Counted from the stretch's first letter, positions 1 to 7,600 are shown. The stretch is 36,060 nucleotides of DNA from Streptomyces cellostaticus (GCF_023630175.1 NZ_JALLIN010000061.1:1-36060), one strand, 5' to 3'. The notes: generated by a model from the letters alone, not told the origin. Numbers and translations: made by a program.

Positions 1-783
1 CGGGGGGGGGGCGGGGGGGGGGGGGGGGGGCGGCCGTGCGGGGGCCCGACGGGCGGAGCCGGACACCGGGTCCGAGCCGCCCCGGCCCGGGACGGAGCCG
101 GACGCGGAGCCGGAGCGGCGCTGCTCGGGCGCCGACGGTACGGGGCGCAGCCGGGTCGTCGTCTCCGGCGCGGACTCGGCTGGGGCGCCCGGCCGCGCCG
201 TCCCCGCGGCGGCGGAGCCGGAACGCCGCCGGTCGGAGCCCGGTGGTACCGGCCGCAGCCGGGTCGTCGTCTCGGGCGCGGACTCGGCGGAGGCGCCCGG
301 CCGGCGGGACGTCGCGCCCGTGCGCGCCGCGTTCGGCGGGGCGTCGGGGAAGCGGGCGGAGGCGGGCGGCGGAGGCGGGCCCGACGGGTCGGTGCCGCCG
401 GGGGCGGTGGAGGAACGGAAGGCGGTGAAGCGGGGGCCGTCGGCGGCGCTGGTGACGCCGGGCCGCCGGCCGCCCTGCCGCGCCTCCCCCGGGGCCCCGC
501 CGAGCGGGTCGCGCGGGGCGAAGACCGAGGGCTCGTCGTCCGCGTCGTCCGACGGGGAGGCGGACACGGCGGCGGAGGCCGTCCCGGGGCGACGGGGGCC
601 CGGCGGGGCGGATGCCGGACCGGCGGTGCGGGGCCCGGGTGCCGTCGTGCCGTCGCCCGCGGGGACGGTCTCCGGCGCACCCGCTCCGGCGGCCGGGGGC
701 GGCGTGACGGTGTCCGGGGGGTGGCCCGGCGGCGGGGTGGCCGGGCGGGGCGGGACCGGGGCGCGGCGCGCTTCCGTGCTCAT
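1..783 (-). CDS. Proline/alanine-rich repeat protein, N-terminal part (runs off left edge)
   Basis: The minus-strand frame starting at the ATG at 781-783 stays open to base 1, giving 261 codons with no stop. The start follows a purine-rich stretch (GGAAACGGGGGG on the minus strand). The protein is rich in Pro, Ala, Gly, Ser and Thr, has a short acidic patch (DDADDE), and shows no membrane segment or signal peptide, so it looks like a disordered cytoplasmic N-terminus of a larger protein. Residues 161-196 and 197-232 are two 36-residue repeats sharing the core ESAPETTTRLRPVP. The last visible residues are almost pure proline, encoded by the G tract at 13-30. The catalytic or membrane part, if any, lies outside the window. 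Similar Thr/Pro repeat leaders occur ahead of enzyme domains in streptomycetes, but I cannot name this one. I am fairly sure of the frame and unsure of the function. Confidence 0.6.
   Translation of the reverse strand, partial: MSTEARRAPVPPRPATPPPGHPPDTVTPPPAAGAGAPETVPAGDGTTAPGPRTAGPASAPPGPRRPGTASAAVSASPSDDADDEPSVFAPRDPLGGAPGEARQGGRRPGVTSAADGPRFTAFRSSTAPGGTDPSGPPPPPASARFPDAPPNAARTGATSRRPGASAESAPETTTRLRPVPPGSDRRRSGSAAAGTARPGAPAESAPETTTRLRPVPSAPEQRRSGSASGSVPGRGGSDPVSGSARRAPARPPPPPPPAPPP
13..30. repeat. Poly-G tract (18 consecutive G)
   Basis: Bases 13-30 are all G and bases 2-11 are another ten G, separated by one C. In the minus-strand protein they encode a proline run. The tract sits at the window's edge, so it may be a real slippery homopolymer or an assembly or read-chemistry artefact. 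Confidence 0.75.
88..303 (-). repeat. Two tandem 108-bp (36-codon) coding repeats
   Basis: Units at 196-303 and 88-195 are in frame. The best conserved part is the ESAPETTTRLRPVP core, whose DNA matches at an offset of exactly 108 bases. The second half of the unit (RRSGSA) is also shared, with more changes between. A repeat that keeps both frame and protein motif supports the minus-strand reading of this region. Confidence 0.7.
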
Positions 784-1053
784 GCACCCCCCGTTTCCTC
801 GTACCCGGGCCGATTTCCGTGAGCGGGCCGCTGTGCTCCTCGGTCGTGCCCGGTGCGAAGCTCCGTCCGGGCACGCATACCCGTACGGCCGGACCGGCAT
901 CCCGGTTCAGCCGATGCGGCCGGGAGCGTTCCGCCGTCGTGCGCGTCACTCTACGGGTTGTCCGGGAGAGAGCGGGAACCAGTCCACGAGCCGGTGGCAT
1001 CTGCCCGTATCGTCCCCCTACCCTGCGGTAATCCTGTCTGGCACGCTTCCGTC
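784..1053. other. Divergent intergenic region
   Basis: This 270-bp stretch separates the minus-strand repeat protein from the plus-strand PLP enzyme and must hold both promoters. It is less GC-extreme than its flanks. No convincing -35/-10 pair, operator or small gene could be picked out by eye. Confidence 0.4.
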
Positions 1054-2256
1054 ATGACTGCGCGCGCCGCCGACCGGGCCCGTTACGACCGGGCCACCGC
1101 CCAGCTCGACGCCCCTCTCGCGATCGTGGATCTGGAGGCGTTCGACGCGAACGCGGACGACCTACTGCGCCGGGCCGGGGGCAAGCCGGTACGGGTCGCC
1201 AGCAAGTCGGTGCGCTGCCGGGCCCTGCTGGAGCGGGTCCTGGCCAGGGACGGTTTCCGGGGCGTCATGTCGTTCACCCTCGCCGAGTCCCTGTGGCTGG
1301 CCCGCTCGGGGTTCGACGACGTCCTCCTCGCCTATCCGTCCGCCGACCGGGCGGGTTTCGCCGAGCTGGCCGCCGATCCCAAGCTCGCCGGGGCGGTCAC
1401 CGTGATGGCGGACGACGTGGCCCAGCTCGACCTGATCGACGCGGCCCGCGACGGCGGACGTGAAGTGGTGCGTGTCTGCCTGGAGTTGGACACCTCACTG
1501 CGGCTGCTGGGTGGCCGGGTGCGGGTCGGGGCCCGGCGCTCGCCGCTGCACTCTCCCGCCCAACTCGCCGAACTGGCCAGGGCGGTGGCGCGGCGACCGG
1601 GGTTCCGGCTGGTGGGGATCATGGCGTACGAGGGCCATGTCGCCGGAGTCGGGGACGCCGTGGCCGGGCGGCCGCTGCGCTCGCGGGCGGTCCGGGTGAT
1701 GCAGGCCGCCGCACGGCGGGAGCTCGCCGAGCGGCGCGCGGCGGTGGTGCGGGCGGTTCGCGCCGTGGCGCCCGGCCTGGAGTTCGTCAACGGCGGCGGG
1801 ACGGGCAGCGTGCAGCACACCGCAGCCGAGGACGCGGTCACCGAGATCGCCGCCGGGTCGGGGCTGTACGTGCCCCGGCTCTTCGACAACTACACGTCGT
1901 TCACCGGGCGTCCGGCGGCCCTGTTCGCACAGCCCGTCGTGCGGCGGCCCGGCGTGGGTGTGGTCACCGTGCTGGGCGGCGGCTATCCGGCCTCCGGCGC
2001 CGCCGGACCCGACCGGCTGCCGGTGCCGTACCTGCCGGAGGGGCTGGCCTACGACCCGCAGGAGGGTGCGGGCGAGGTGCAGACCCCGCTGCTCGGCACG
2101 CCCGCCGACGACCTGCTGGTCGGCGACAAGGTGTGGTTCCGGCACGCCAAGGCGGGCGAACTGTGCGAGCGCTTCGACGTCCTGCACCTGATCGAGGGCG
2201 ACACGGTCACGGCCGCCGCGCCCACGTACCGCGGTGAGGGCCGCACCTTCCTGTGA
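1054..2256 (+). CDS. Fold-type III PLP enzyme (amino acid deaminase/aldolase, D-threonine aldolase-like)
   Basis: The 400-residue protein has an alanine racemase-type TIM-barrel N-terminal domain and a C-terminal beta domain like those of D-serine dehydratase and D-threonine aldolase. The likely PLP-binding lysine is Lys51 in VASKSVRC. A glycine-rich stretch (FVNGGGTGS) probably holds the cofactor phosphate, and GGGYPASG lies in the C-terminal half. Family members act on D-amino or beta-hydroxy-amino acids in the cytoplasm; the substrate cannot be read from sequence. The frame is open further upstream, but homology to the family begins near this ATG, so 1054 was chosen. No strong Shine-Dalgarno is visible before it. 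It stands alone, convergent with the SDR gene, with a shared hairpin downstream. Confidence 0.8.
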   Translation: MTARAADRARYDRATAQLDAPLAIVDLEAFDANADDLLRRAGGKPVRVASKSVRCRALLERVLARDGFRGVMSFTLAESLWLARSGFDDVLLAYPSADRAGFAELAADPKLAGAVTVMADDVAQLDLIDAARDGGREVVRVCLELDTSLRLLGGRVRVGARRSPLHSPAQLAELARAVARRPGFRLVGIMAYEGHVAGVGDAVAGRPLRSRAVRVMQAAARRELAERRAAVVRAVRAVAPGLEFVNGGGTGSVQHTAAEDAVTEIAAGSGLYVPRLFDNYTSFTGRPAALFAQPVVRRPGVGVVTVLGGGYPASGAAGPDRLPVPYLPEGLAYDPQEGAGEVQTPLLGTPADDLLVGDKVWFRHAKAGELCERFDVLHLIEGDTVTAAAPTYRGEGRTFL

Positions 2257-2270
2257 GCCGCGTGCCAGCG

Positions 2271-2309
2271 CCGGGCCGGTCGGGCGCTCGGGGCGTCCGG
2301 CCGGCCCGG
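2271..2309. terminator. Terminator-like hairpin between convergent genes
   Basis: CCGGGCCGG at 2271-2279 pairs with CCGGCCCGG at 2301-2309. The stem continues inward to about 17 pairs with two G-U wobbles, around a loop near 2288-2292. It lies 15 bases after the PLP-enzyme stop and about 160 bases after the SDR stop on the other strand, and could serve both. There is no T-run, as is usual in streptomycetes. Confidence 0.55.
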
Positions 2310-2466
2310 TCCGGCGCCACCGAGCCGGCGGCGCGTCGGGCCGGCCACCGCCCCGACGGCCGTCAGGGGCGTGGCCGCCGGGTTCCCCGCGAGGAGGAGG
2401 CGTGCATCCGCCGTGCGCGGACCGCGCGCGTCCTCTCCCCCGACAGGGATGACCCGGGCGCCCGCC

Positions 2467-3249
2467 TCACAGCGGGGTGACGTAGGCGCCCGAGATACCG
2501 CCGTCCACCAGGAAGTCGGTGGCGTTGACGAAGGAGGAGTCGTCGCTGGCCAGGAAGGCGACGGCGGCGGCGATCTCCTCGGCCCGGGCGAACCGTCCGA
2601 CGGGGATGTGCACCAGGCGGCGCGCGGCCCGTTCCGGGTCCTTGGCGAACAGCTCCCGCAGCAGCGGGGTGTCGACCGGCCCCGGGCACAGGGCGTTGAC
2701 CCGGATCCCCTCCCGGGCGAACTGCACCCCCAGTTCACGGGACATCGCGAGCACGCCGCCCTTGGAGGCGGTGTACGAGATCTGCGAGGTGGCGGCTCCC
2801 ATCCGGGCCACGAAGGACGCCGTGTTGATCACGGAGCCGCGCCCCTGGCGCCGCATGTACGGGATCGCGGCCCGGCAGCACAGGTAGACGGAGGTGAGGT
2901 TGACCTCCTGGACGCGCTTCCAGGCCTCCAGGCCGGTGTCCAGGATGGAGTCGTCGTCGGGCGGGGAGATCCCGGCGTTGTTGAAGGCGACGTCGACACT
3001 GCCGTAGGTGTCGTGGGCCGCGGCGAACAAGGCCTCGACCTGCGCGGGGTCGGTGACGTCGGCCTTCACGAAGAGCCCGCCGGTCTCCTCGGCGGCGGCC
3101 TTGCCGCGCTCCTCGTCGATGTCGCCGCAGACGACGTGGGCGCCCTCGGAGGCGAGCCGGCGGGCGCCGGCGAGCCCGATGCCGCTGCCGGCTCCGGTGA
3201 CGACGGCGGTACGGCCGACCAGGCGGCGGCAGACGTGTTCTGCGTTCAC
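2467..3249 (-). CDS. Short-chain dehydrogenase/reductase (SDR)
   Basis: A classical SDR of 260 residues. The NAD(P)-binding motif TGAGSGIG is at 18-25, NNAG at about 90-93, and the catalytic Ser146-Tyr159-Lys163 set sits in INTAS and SYTASK. An aspartate after the second beta strand (CGDIDEE) points to NAD rather than NADP. The GTG start at 3247-3249 overlaps the stop of the aldehyde dehydrogenase gene (GTGA), so the two are translationally coupled and it is the last gene of the glnA4-ALDH-SDR unit. In that context I infer that it oxidises the alcohol group of a gamma-glutamylated amino-alcohol to the aldehyde used by the ALDH. General annotation by similarity would be '3-oxoacyl-ACP reductase-like', which is not informative here. 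Confidence 0.9.
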   Translation of the reverse strand: MNAEHVCRRLVGRTAVVTGAGSGIGLAGARRLASEGAHVVCGDIDEERGKAAAEETGGLFVKADVTDPAQVEALFAAAHDTYGSVDVAFNNAGISPPDDDSILDTGLEAWKRVQEVNLTSVYLCCRAAIPYMRRQGRGSVINTASFVARMGAATSQISYTASKGGVLAMSRELGVQFAREGIRVNALCPGPVDTPLLRELFAKDPERAARRLVHIPVGRFARAEEIAAAVAFLASDDSSFVNATDFLVDGGISGAYVTPL

Positions 3250-4619
3250 TGTGCGGGGCCCTCCGTGCTGATGAAGACGTTCTTGGTCTCGGTGAAGGCG
3301 GCCAGGGCGTCGGGGCCGAGCTCGCGGCCGAGCCCGGACTGCTTGAAGCCGCCGAACGGGGTCCAGTAGCGCACGCTGGAATGGGAGTTGACGGACAGGT
3401 TGCCCGCGCGGACGGCCTGTGAGACGCGCAGGGCGCGGCCGAGGTCGCGGGTCCAGACGGACCCGGACAGACCGTAGGGGGTGTCGTTGGCGAGGCGGAC
3501 CGCGTCCTCCTCGTCGGTGAAGGGCAGCAGGAGGGCGACCGGGCCGAAGATCTCCTCGCGGGCGGCCCGGGAGTCGGGCCGTTCACCGGTGAGCACCGTC
3601 GGCGGGAACCAGAAGCCGGGGCCGTCGGGGGCGGCGCCGCGCAGGGCCGGGGCGTCGCCGGGGACGTACGACCGTACGCGGTCCAGTTGCGCGCGGGAGA
3701 TCAGCGGGCCCATCCCGGTCTTCTCGTCGGCGGGGTCGCCCACGACGACGGAGGCCAGCGCACCCGCCAGGAATTCCCGGGCCTGCTCGTACACCGGTTC
3801 CTGGACCAGGACACGGGTGCGGGCGCAGCAGTCCTGGCCGGCGTTGTCCAGGAACGAGCAGGGGTCGAGGGCGGCCTCGAGATCGGCGTCGGCGAACACG
3901 ACGTTCGGGCTCTTGCCGCCGAGTTCCAGGGTGACCGGTTTGACCAGCCGTGCGCAGCGCTCCATGACCTCTCGGCCGGTGCTCGTGGAACCGGTGAACA
4001 CGATCTTGGCGATGTCCGGGTGGTCGACCAGTGCGCGTCCGGCGGTGCGACCGTGACCGGGCAGTACCTGGAAGAGGTGCTCGGGAAGGCCTGCCTCCAG
4101 GGCGAGTTCGGCGAGGCGGAGGGCGGTGAGCGGGGTGGTCTCGGCGGGCTTGAGGACGACGGCGTCGCCCGCGGCGAGTGCCGGGAAGCAGCCCCAGGCG
4201 GCGATGGGCATGGGGAAGTTCCAGGGGGCGATCACCCCGATGACGCCGAGGGGTTCGCGGAAGGTGACGTTCCAGCCGCCGGGCACCGGGATCTGGCTGC
4301 CGAGGAGGCGTTCGGCGCCGCCGGCCGCGTACAGCAGCAGGTCGCGGGCGTTGCCTGCCTCCCAGCGGGCACTGCCGATGGTGTGCCCGGCCTCGCGGAC
4401 CTCCAGCCGGGCCAGTTCCTCGATGTGGCCGTCCACGGTGTCGGCGAAGCGGCGCAGCAGCCGGGCCCGGTCCGCGGGCGGGAGGGCGGCCCACTTCGGC
4501 TGCACGCGCGCGGCCCGTGCGACCGCGGCGTCCACGTCCGGCGCGCCGGCGGCGGGGACGGTGGCGACGACCTCCTCGGTGGCGGGGTTGAGGACCTTCA
4601 GCTCGTGCGGGTCGGACAC
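3246..4619 (-). CDS. NAD(P)-dependent aldehyde dehydrogenase
   Basis: This 457-residue protein is a complete ALDH superfamily member. It has the oxyanion motif APWNFP at 131-136 (Asn134), the cofactor motif FTGSTSTG at 208-215, the general base Glu232 in LELGGKSP, and the nucleophile in GQDCCAR (Cys264, followed by a second Cys265). The C-terminal bridge motif PFGGFKQSG is present. The GTG at 4617-4619 was chosen because the family fold begins there and AAAGG lies about nine bases upstream; the frame is open further but shadows glnA4. It lies 11 bases after glnA4 and overlaps the SDR by four bases. I infer that it oxidises a gamma-glutamyl-aminoaldehyde to the acid, as PuuC does in the putrescine pathway. 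Confidence 0.92.
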   Translation of the reverse strand: MSDPHELKVLNPATEEVVATVPAAGAPDVDAAVARAARVQPKWAALPPADRARLLRRFADTVDGHIEELARLEVREAGHTIGSARWEAGNARDLLLYAAGGAERLLGSQIPVPGGWNVTFREPLGVIGVIAPWNFPMPIAAWGCFPALAAGDAVVLKPAETTPLTALRLAELALEAGLPEHLFQVLPGHGRTAGRALVDHPDIAKIVFTGSTSTGREVMERCARLVKPVTLELGGKSPNVVFADADLEAALDPCSFLDNAGQDCCARTRVLVQEPVYEQAREFLAGALASVVVGDPADEKTGMGPLISRAQLDRVRSYVPGDAPALRGAAPDGPGFWFPPTVLTGERPDSRAAREEIFGPVALLLPFTDEEDAVRLANDTPYGLSGSVWTRDLGRALRVSQAVRAGNLSVNSHSSVRYWTPFGGFKQSGLGRELGPDALAAFTETKNVFISTEGPAQ

Positions 4620-4630
4620 GTGAGGACCTT

Positions 4631-5989
4631 TCACAGGCGTTCGAAGGAGCGGCGCAGTTCCCAGTCGGTGACCGCGGCGTCGAAGGCGGCCAGTTCGACG
4701 CGGGCCATGTTCCGGTAGTGGGCCACGACCTCGTCGCCGAAGGCGGCCTTGGCCACGGGGCTGTTCTCCCAGAGTTCGGCGGCCTCGCGCAGGGTGGTGG
4801 GCACGTGCTCGTAGTCCGCGGTGTAGGCGTTGCCGGGGCAGGGCTCGGGCAGTTCGAGTCGCTGCTCGACGCCGTGCAGACCGGCCGCGACCAGTCCGGC
4901 GACGGCGAGGTGGGGGTTGACGTCGCCGCCGGGGAGGCGGTTCTCGAAGCGCAGGGAGCGGCCGTGGCCGACCACGCGGAGCGCGCAGGTGCGGTTGTCG
5001 TGGCCCCAGGCGACGGCGGTGGGGGCGAAGGAGCCGGGCTGGAAGCGCTTGTAGGAGTTGATGTTGGGGGCGTAGAGGAGGGAGAAGTCGCGCAGGGCGG
5101 CGAGCTGTCCGGCGAGGAAGTGCCGCATCACGCCGGACATCCCGTCGGGTCCGGCCATGGCGCTGTTGCCGTCGGCGTCGGCGAGCGAGAGGTGGATGTG
5201 GCAGGAGTTGCCCTCGCGCGCGTCGTACTTGGCCATGAAGGTGATCGAGACGCCTTCCTGGGCGGCGATCTCCTTGGCGCCGGTCTTGTACAGGGCGTGC
5301 TGGTCGCAGGTGACGAGGGCCTCGTCGTAGCGGAAGGCGATCTCGTGCTGGCCCGGGTTGCACTCGCCCTTGGCGGACTCCACGGTCAGGCCGGCGCCCG
5401 CCATGTCGTTGCGCAGCCGGCGCAGCAGGGGCTCGATGCGACCGGTACCGAGGATGGAGTAGTCGATGTTGTACTGGTTGGCCGGGGTGAGGCCCCGGTA
5501 GTCGGCGTCCCAGGCCTGCTCGTAGCTGTCCTTGAAGACGATGAACTCCAGCTCGGTGCCGACCTGCGCGGTGTATCCGAGCTCGGCCAGCCGTTGCAAC
5601 TGGCGGCGCAGGACCTGGCGGGGCGCGACGACGACCGGGGCGCCGTCGTTCCAGGAGAGGTCGGCGACGAGCAGGGCGGTGCCGGGGTGCCAGGGGACCC
5701 GGCGCAGGGTGGCGGTGTCCGGGTGCATGGCGAAGTCGCCGTAGCCGCGGTCCCAGGAGGACATCGCGTACCCGTCGACCGTGTTCATCTCGGTGTCCAC
5801 GGCGAGCAGGTAGTTGCAGCCCTCGGAGCCGTGCCGCAGCACCTCGTCGAGGAAGAAGCGGGCGGCGAACCGCTTGCCCTGCAGTCGTCCCTGCATGTCG
5901 GGGAAGGCCAGGACGACCGTGTCGATCTCACCGCCGGCGACGAGTGCGCGCAGCTCCTCGACGCTGAGCGGGGGTGTGCGGTCTGCCAC
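4631..5989 (-). CDS. glnA4: Glutamine synthetase-like gamma-glutamylamine ligase (GlnA4 type)
   Basis: The 452-residue protein has the type I glutamine synthetase fold. The beta-grasp domain (to about residue 110) is followed by the catalytic domain with GTELEFIVF, NPGQHEIAFR, GNSCHIHLSL and the ATP/glutamate-binding RVVGHGRSLRFENRLPGGDVNPH. The adenylylation motif of true GlnA (NLY before a conserved tyrosine) is absent, as in the GlnA2/A3/A4 proteins that join glutamate to organic amines instead of ammonia. S. coelicolor GlnA4 (SCO1613) is reported to make gamma-glutamylethanolamide; position and neighbours suggest this is its counterpart, which I infer rather than prove. The GTG at 5987-5989 was chosen because it begins the conserved domain and follows GGAGGAT. 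A divergent FCD regulator and a candidate operator lie just upstream. Confidence 0.85.
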   Translation of the reverse strand: MADRTPPLSVEELRALVAGGEIDTVVLAFPDMQGRLQGKRFAARFFLDEVLRHGSEGCNYLLAVDTEMNTVDGYAMSSWDRGYGDFAMHPDTATLRRVPWHPGTALLVADLSWNDGAPVVVAPRQVLRRQLQRLAELGYTAQVGTELEFIVFKDSYEQAWDADYRGLTPANQYNIDYSILGTGRIEPLLRRLRNDMAGAGLTVESAKGECNPGQHEIAFRYDEALVTCDQHALYKTGAKEIAAQEGVSITFMAKYDAREGNSCHIHLSLADADGNSAMAGPDGMSGVMRHFLAGQLAALRDFSLLYAPNINSYKRFQPGSFAPTAVAWGHDNRTCALRVVGHGRSLRFENRLPGGDVNPHLAVAGLVAAGLHGVEQRLELPEPCPGNAYTADYEHVPTTLREAAELWENSPVAKAAFGDEVVAHYRNMARVELAAFDAAVTDWELRRSFERL

Positions 5990-6038
5990 GGGAGATCCTC
6001 CTTCGGCTGTTCGGCACTTTTTCGGCCGGACCGGGAGC

Positions 6039-6064
6039 CATAAGGTATTGCTCAGGACCATTGC
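6039..6064. promoter_or_regulatory. Candidate operator copy 1 (glnA4 / FCD regulator)
   Basis: This 26-bp element contains AAGGTA, eight bases, then GGACC and TTGC. It matches 16 of 26 positions with a second copy at 6848-6873, including all of AAGGTA, GGACC and TTGC. It lies 50 bases upstream of glnA4 and 22 bases upstream of the regulator start, a position suited to controlling both directions. Its own dyad symmetry is weak: GGT and ACC with a 10-base spacer. Confidence 0.5.
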
Positions 6065-6085
6065 CTGGGAAGGGGGCACGGCCGG

Positions 6086-6838
6086 ATGTCGCGGGAAGCG
6101 GACGCAACGGCGCAGCCGGCGCGGGCGGCGGACGACCGGCTCGCTCCGGTGCTGCGGCCGGTGCGGGCCGGCAACGGCTTCGAGGAGGCGCTGGAGCAGA
6201 TCCTCCAGGTGGTGCGGCTCGGCCTGGTGCCGGGCGGCGAGCGGCTCCCCGCCGAACGGGAGCTGGCGGGGCGGCTGGGCATCAGCCGGGTGACGCTGCG
6301 CGAGGTGCTGAAGGTGCTGCAGGACCAGGGCCTCGTGGAGTCGCGGCGCGGACGGTACGGCGGAACGTTCGTGCTGCCGCGCGCGGACTCGGGCGGTGCG
6401 GACGAGCTGCGGCGGCGGATCGCCGAGGTGGACATCGAGGACGTGCTGCGCTTCCGCGAGGTGCTGGAGGTGGGTGCGGCGGGACTGTGCGCGGCGCACG
6501 GGCTGGCCCCCGAGCGGGCCGGGCGGCTGCGCGAGGCCCTGCGCCGCACCCACGAGGCCCCGCTCGCCGACTACCGGCGGCGGGACACCCTGCTGCACCT
6601 GACGCTGGCCGAGCTGAGCGGTTCCCCGTCCCTGGCCGCCCGGTACGCGGCGGTGCGGGCGAGCGTCAACGACCTGCTGGACTGCATCCCGCTGCTGGTG
6701 CGCAACCTCGAGCACTCGCAGCGCCAGCACACCGCGCTGGTCGAGGCGGTGCTGGCCGGGGACGCGGACGGTGCGCGGGAGGCGATGCGCGAGCACTGCG
6801 CGGGCACGGCGGCACTGCTGCGGGGTTTTCTGGCATGA
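6086..6838 (+). CDS. GntR/FadR-type transcriptional regulator with FCD domain
   Basis: The protein has 250 residues. A winged helix occupies about residues 27-95 (LPAERELAGRLGISRVTLREVLKVLQDQGLVESRRGRYGGTFV). An all-helical FCD ligand-binding domain follows from about 110 to the end; it contains the usual Asp/His metal or ligand residues (LRFREVLEVGAAG; HLTLAELSGS; HSQRQHTALVEAV; REHC). FCD proteins usually repress small carboxylate or amine catabolic genes until the pathway metabolite binds. It is divergent from glnA4 and 58 bases ahead of the hydrolase, and two copies of a shared element flank it, so I infer local control of the whole cluster, itself included. The ATG at 6086 gives about 26 residues before the helix-turn-helix; no better internal start was seen. 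Confidence 0.88.
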   Translation: MSREADATAQPARAADDRLAPVLRPVRAGNGFEEALEQILQVVRLGLVPGGERLPAERELAGRLGISRVTLREVLKVLQDQGLVESRRGRYGGTFVLPRADSGGADELRRRIAEVDIEDVLRFREVLEVGAAGLCAAHGLAPERAGRLREALRRTHEAPLADYRRRDTLLHLTLAELSGSPSLAARYAAVRASVNDLLDCIPLLVRNLEHSQRQHTALVEAVLAGDADGAREAMREHCAGTAALLRGFLA

Positions 6839-6847
6839 CCGGGCTCT

Positions 6848-6873
6848 GCAAAGGTACGCATGTGGACCTTTGC
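6848..6873. promoter_or_regulatory. Candidate operator copy 2, perfect 8-bp inverted repeat
   Basis: GCAAAGGT (6848-6855) and ACCTTTGC (6866-6873) are perfect inverted repeats with a 10-base spacer. They lie between the FCD regulator stop and the hydrolase start, 23 bases before the hydrolase GTG. The outer and inner blocks match the element at 6039-6064. It could be the regulator's binding site for an internal promoter, or a transcript hairpin. Confidence 0.5.
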
Positions 6874-6896
6874 GCTTCGGAGAGGGCGGTGGGACG

Positions 6897-7580
6897 GTGC
6901 GGCCGCTGATCGGGGTGAGCACGTATCTGGAGCCGGGTGCGCGGTGGGGGGTGTGGGAGCTGGCGGCCGCGCTGCTGCCGGCCGCCTATCCGCGGCTGGT
7001 GCAGCGGGCCGGCGCTCTGGCCGCCATGCTGCCGCCGGACGCGCCCGCGCGGGCCGCGGCGATGGTGGCCCGGCTGGACGGGCTGGTCGTAGCGGGCGGC
7101 CCGGACGTCGACCCGGCACGCTACGGAGCCGAGCGGTCCCCCCGTACGGGGCCGCCCGCGCCGGAGCGGGACGCCTGGGAACTGGCCCTGATCGAGGCGG
7201 CCTTGGCCGCCGGGGTGCCGCTGCTGGGGATCTGCCGGGGCATGCAGCTCCTCAACGTCGCCCTCGGTGGCACGCTCGTGCAGCACCTGGACGGGCACGC
7301 CGAGCTGGTCGGCGTCTTCGGGGGGCATCCGGTGAGGCCCGTGGCGGGGACCCGGTACGCCGGGATCGTCCCGGAGGAGGTGACCGTACCGACGTACCAC
7401 CATCAGGCGGTGGAACGGATCGGGCACGGGCTGGTGCCCTGCGCGCACGCGGCGGACGGAACCGTGGAGGCGGTCGAACTGCCGCCGGGACGGGGGTGGG
7501 TGCTCGGGGTCCAGTGGCATCCGGAGATGGCGGACGACACCCGGGTCATGGAGGCGCTGGTGCGGGCCGCCACGCCCTGA
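6897..7580 (+). CDS. Class I glutamine amidotransferase-like gamma-glutamyl hydrolase (peptidase C26, PuuD-like)
   Basis: This 227-residue protein has the triad of the family: Cys113 in GICRGMQLLN, and His208 and Glu210 in GVQWHPE. YHHQAV at 167-172 is also typical of PuuD-type gamma-glutamyl-GABA hydrolases. No synthase domain is attached, so it should act as a free hydrolase in the cytoplasm that releases glutamate from gamma-glutamylated intermediates. The GTG at 6897 follows GGAGAGGG with a ten-base gap; reading further upstream would run into the regulator and the inverted repeat. It ends two bases before a perfect palindrome that probably terminates transcription. It is likely the last step of the pathway started by glnA4. 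Confidence 0.88.
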   Translation: MRPLIGVSTYLEPGARWGVWELAAALLPAAYPRLVQRAGALAAMLPPDAPARAAAMVARLDGLVVAGGPDVDPARYGAERSPRTGPPAPERDAWELALIEAALAAGVPLLGICRGMQLLNVALGGTLVQHLDGHAELVGVFGGHPVRPVAGTRYAGIVPEEVTVPTYHHQAVERIGHGLVPCAHAADGTVEAVELPPGRGWVLGVQWHPEMADDTRVMEALVRAATP

Positions 7581-7582
7581 GC

Positions 7583-7600
7583 GCACCGGGCGCCCGGTGC
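7583..7600 (+). terminator. Perfect 18-bp palindrome after the hydrolase
   Basis: GCACCGGGC is followed directly by GCCCGGTGC. It begins two bases after the hydrolase stop and lies between convergent genes, so it fits a terminator. The rest of the gap (7601-7697) carries three imperfect copies of GGGTCCTGCCCGG at about 22-26 base intervals and no gene. Confidence 0.5.

Noticed and set aside
36..1057. Plus-strand frames over the first kilobase
   Set aside because: They are Arg/Gly-rich. The minus strand is open without interruption from 783 to the edge and keeps a 36-residue protein repeat in frame, which fits real coding better.
4620..4635. GGACCTTTC-like half of the glnA4-cluster element between glnA4 and the aldehyde dehydrogenase gene
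   Set aside because: The other half is missing at the required distance, and these bases form the ribosome-binding site of the dehydrogenase gene.
4718..6043. Long plus-strand frame opposite glnA4
   Set aside because: Antisense of a well-supported glutamine synthetase-like gene; Gly/Val/Glu-rich composition with no recognisable domain.
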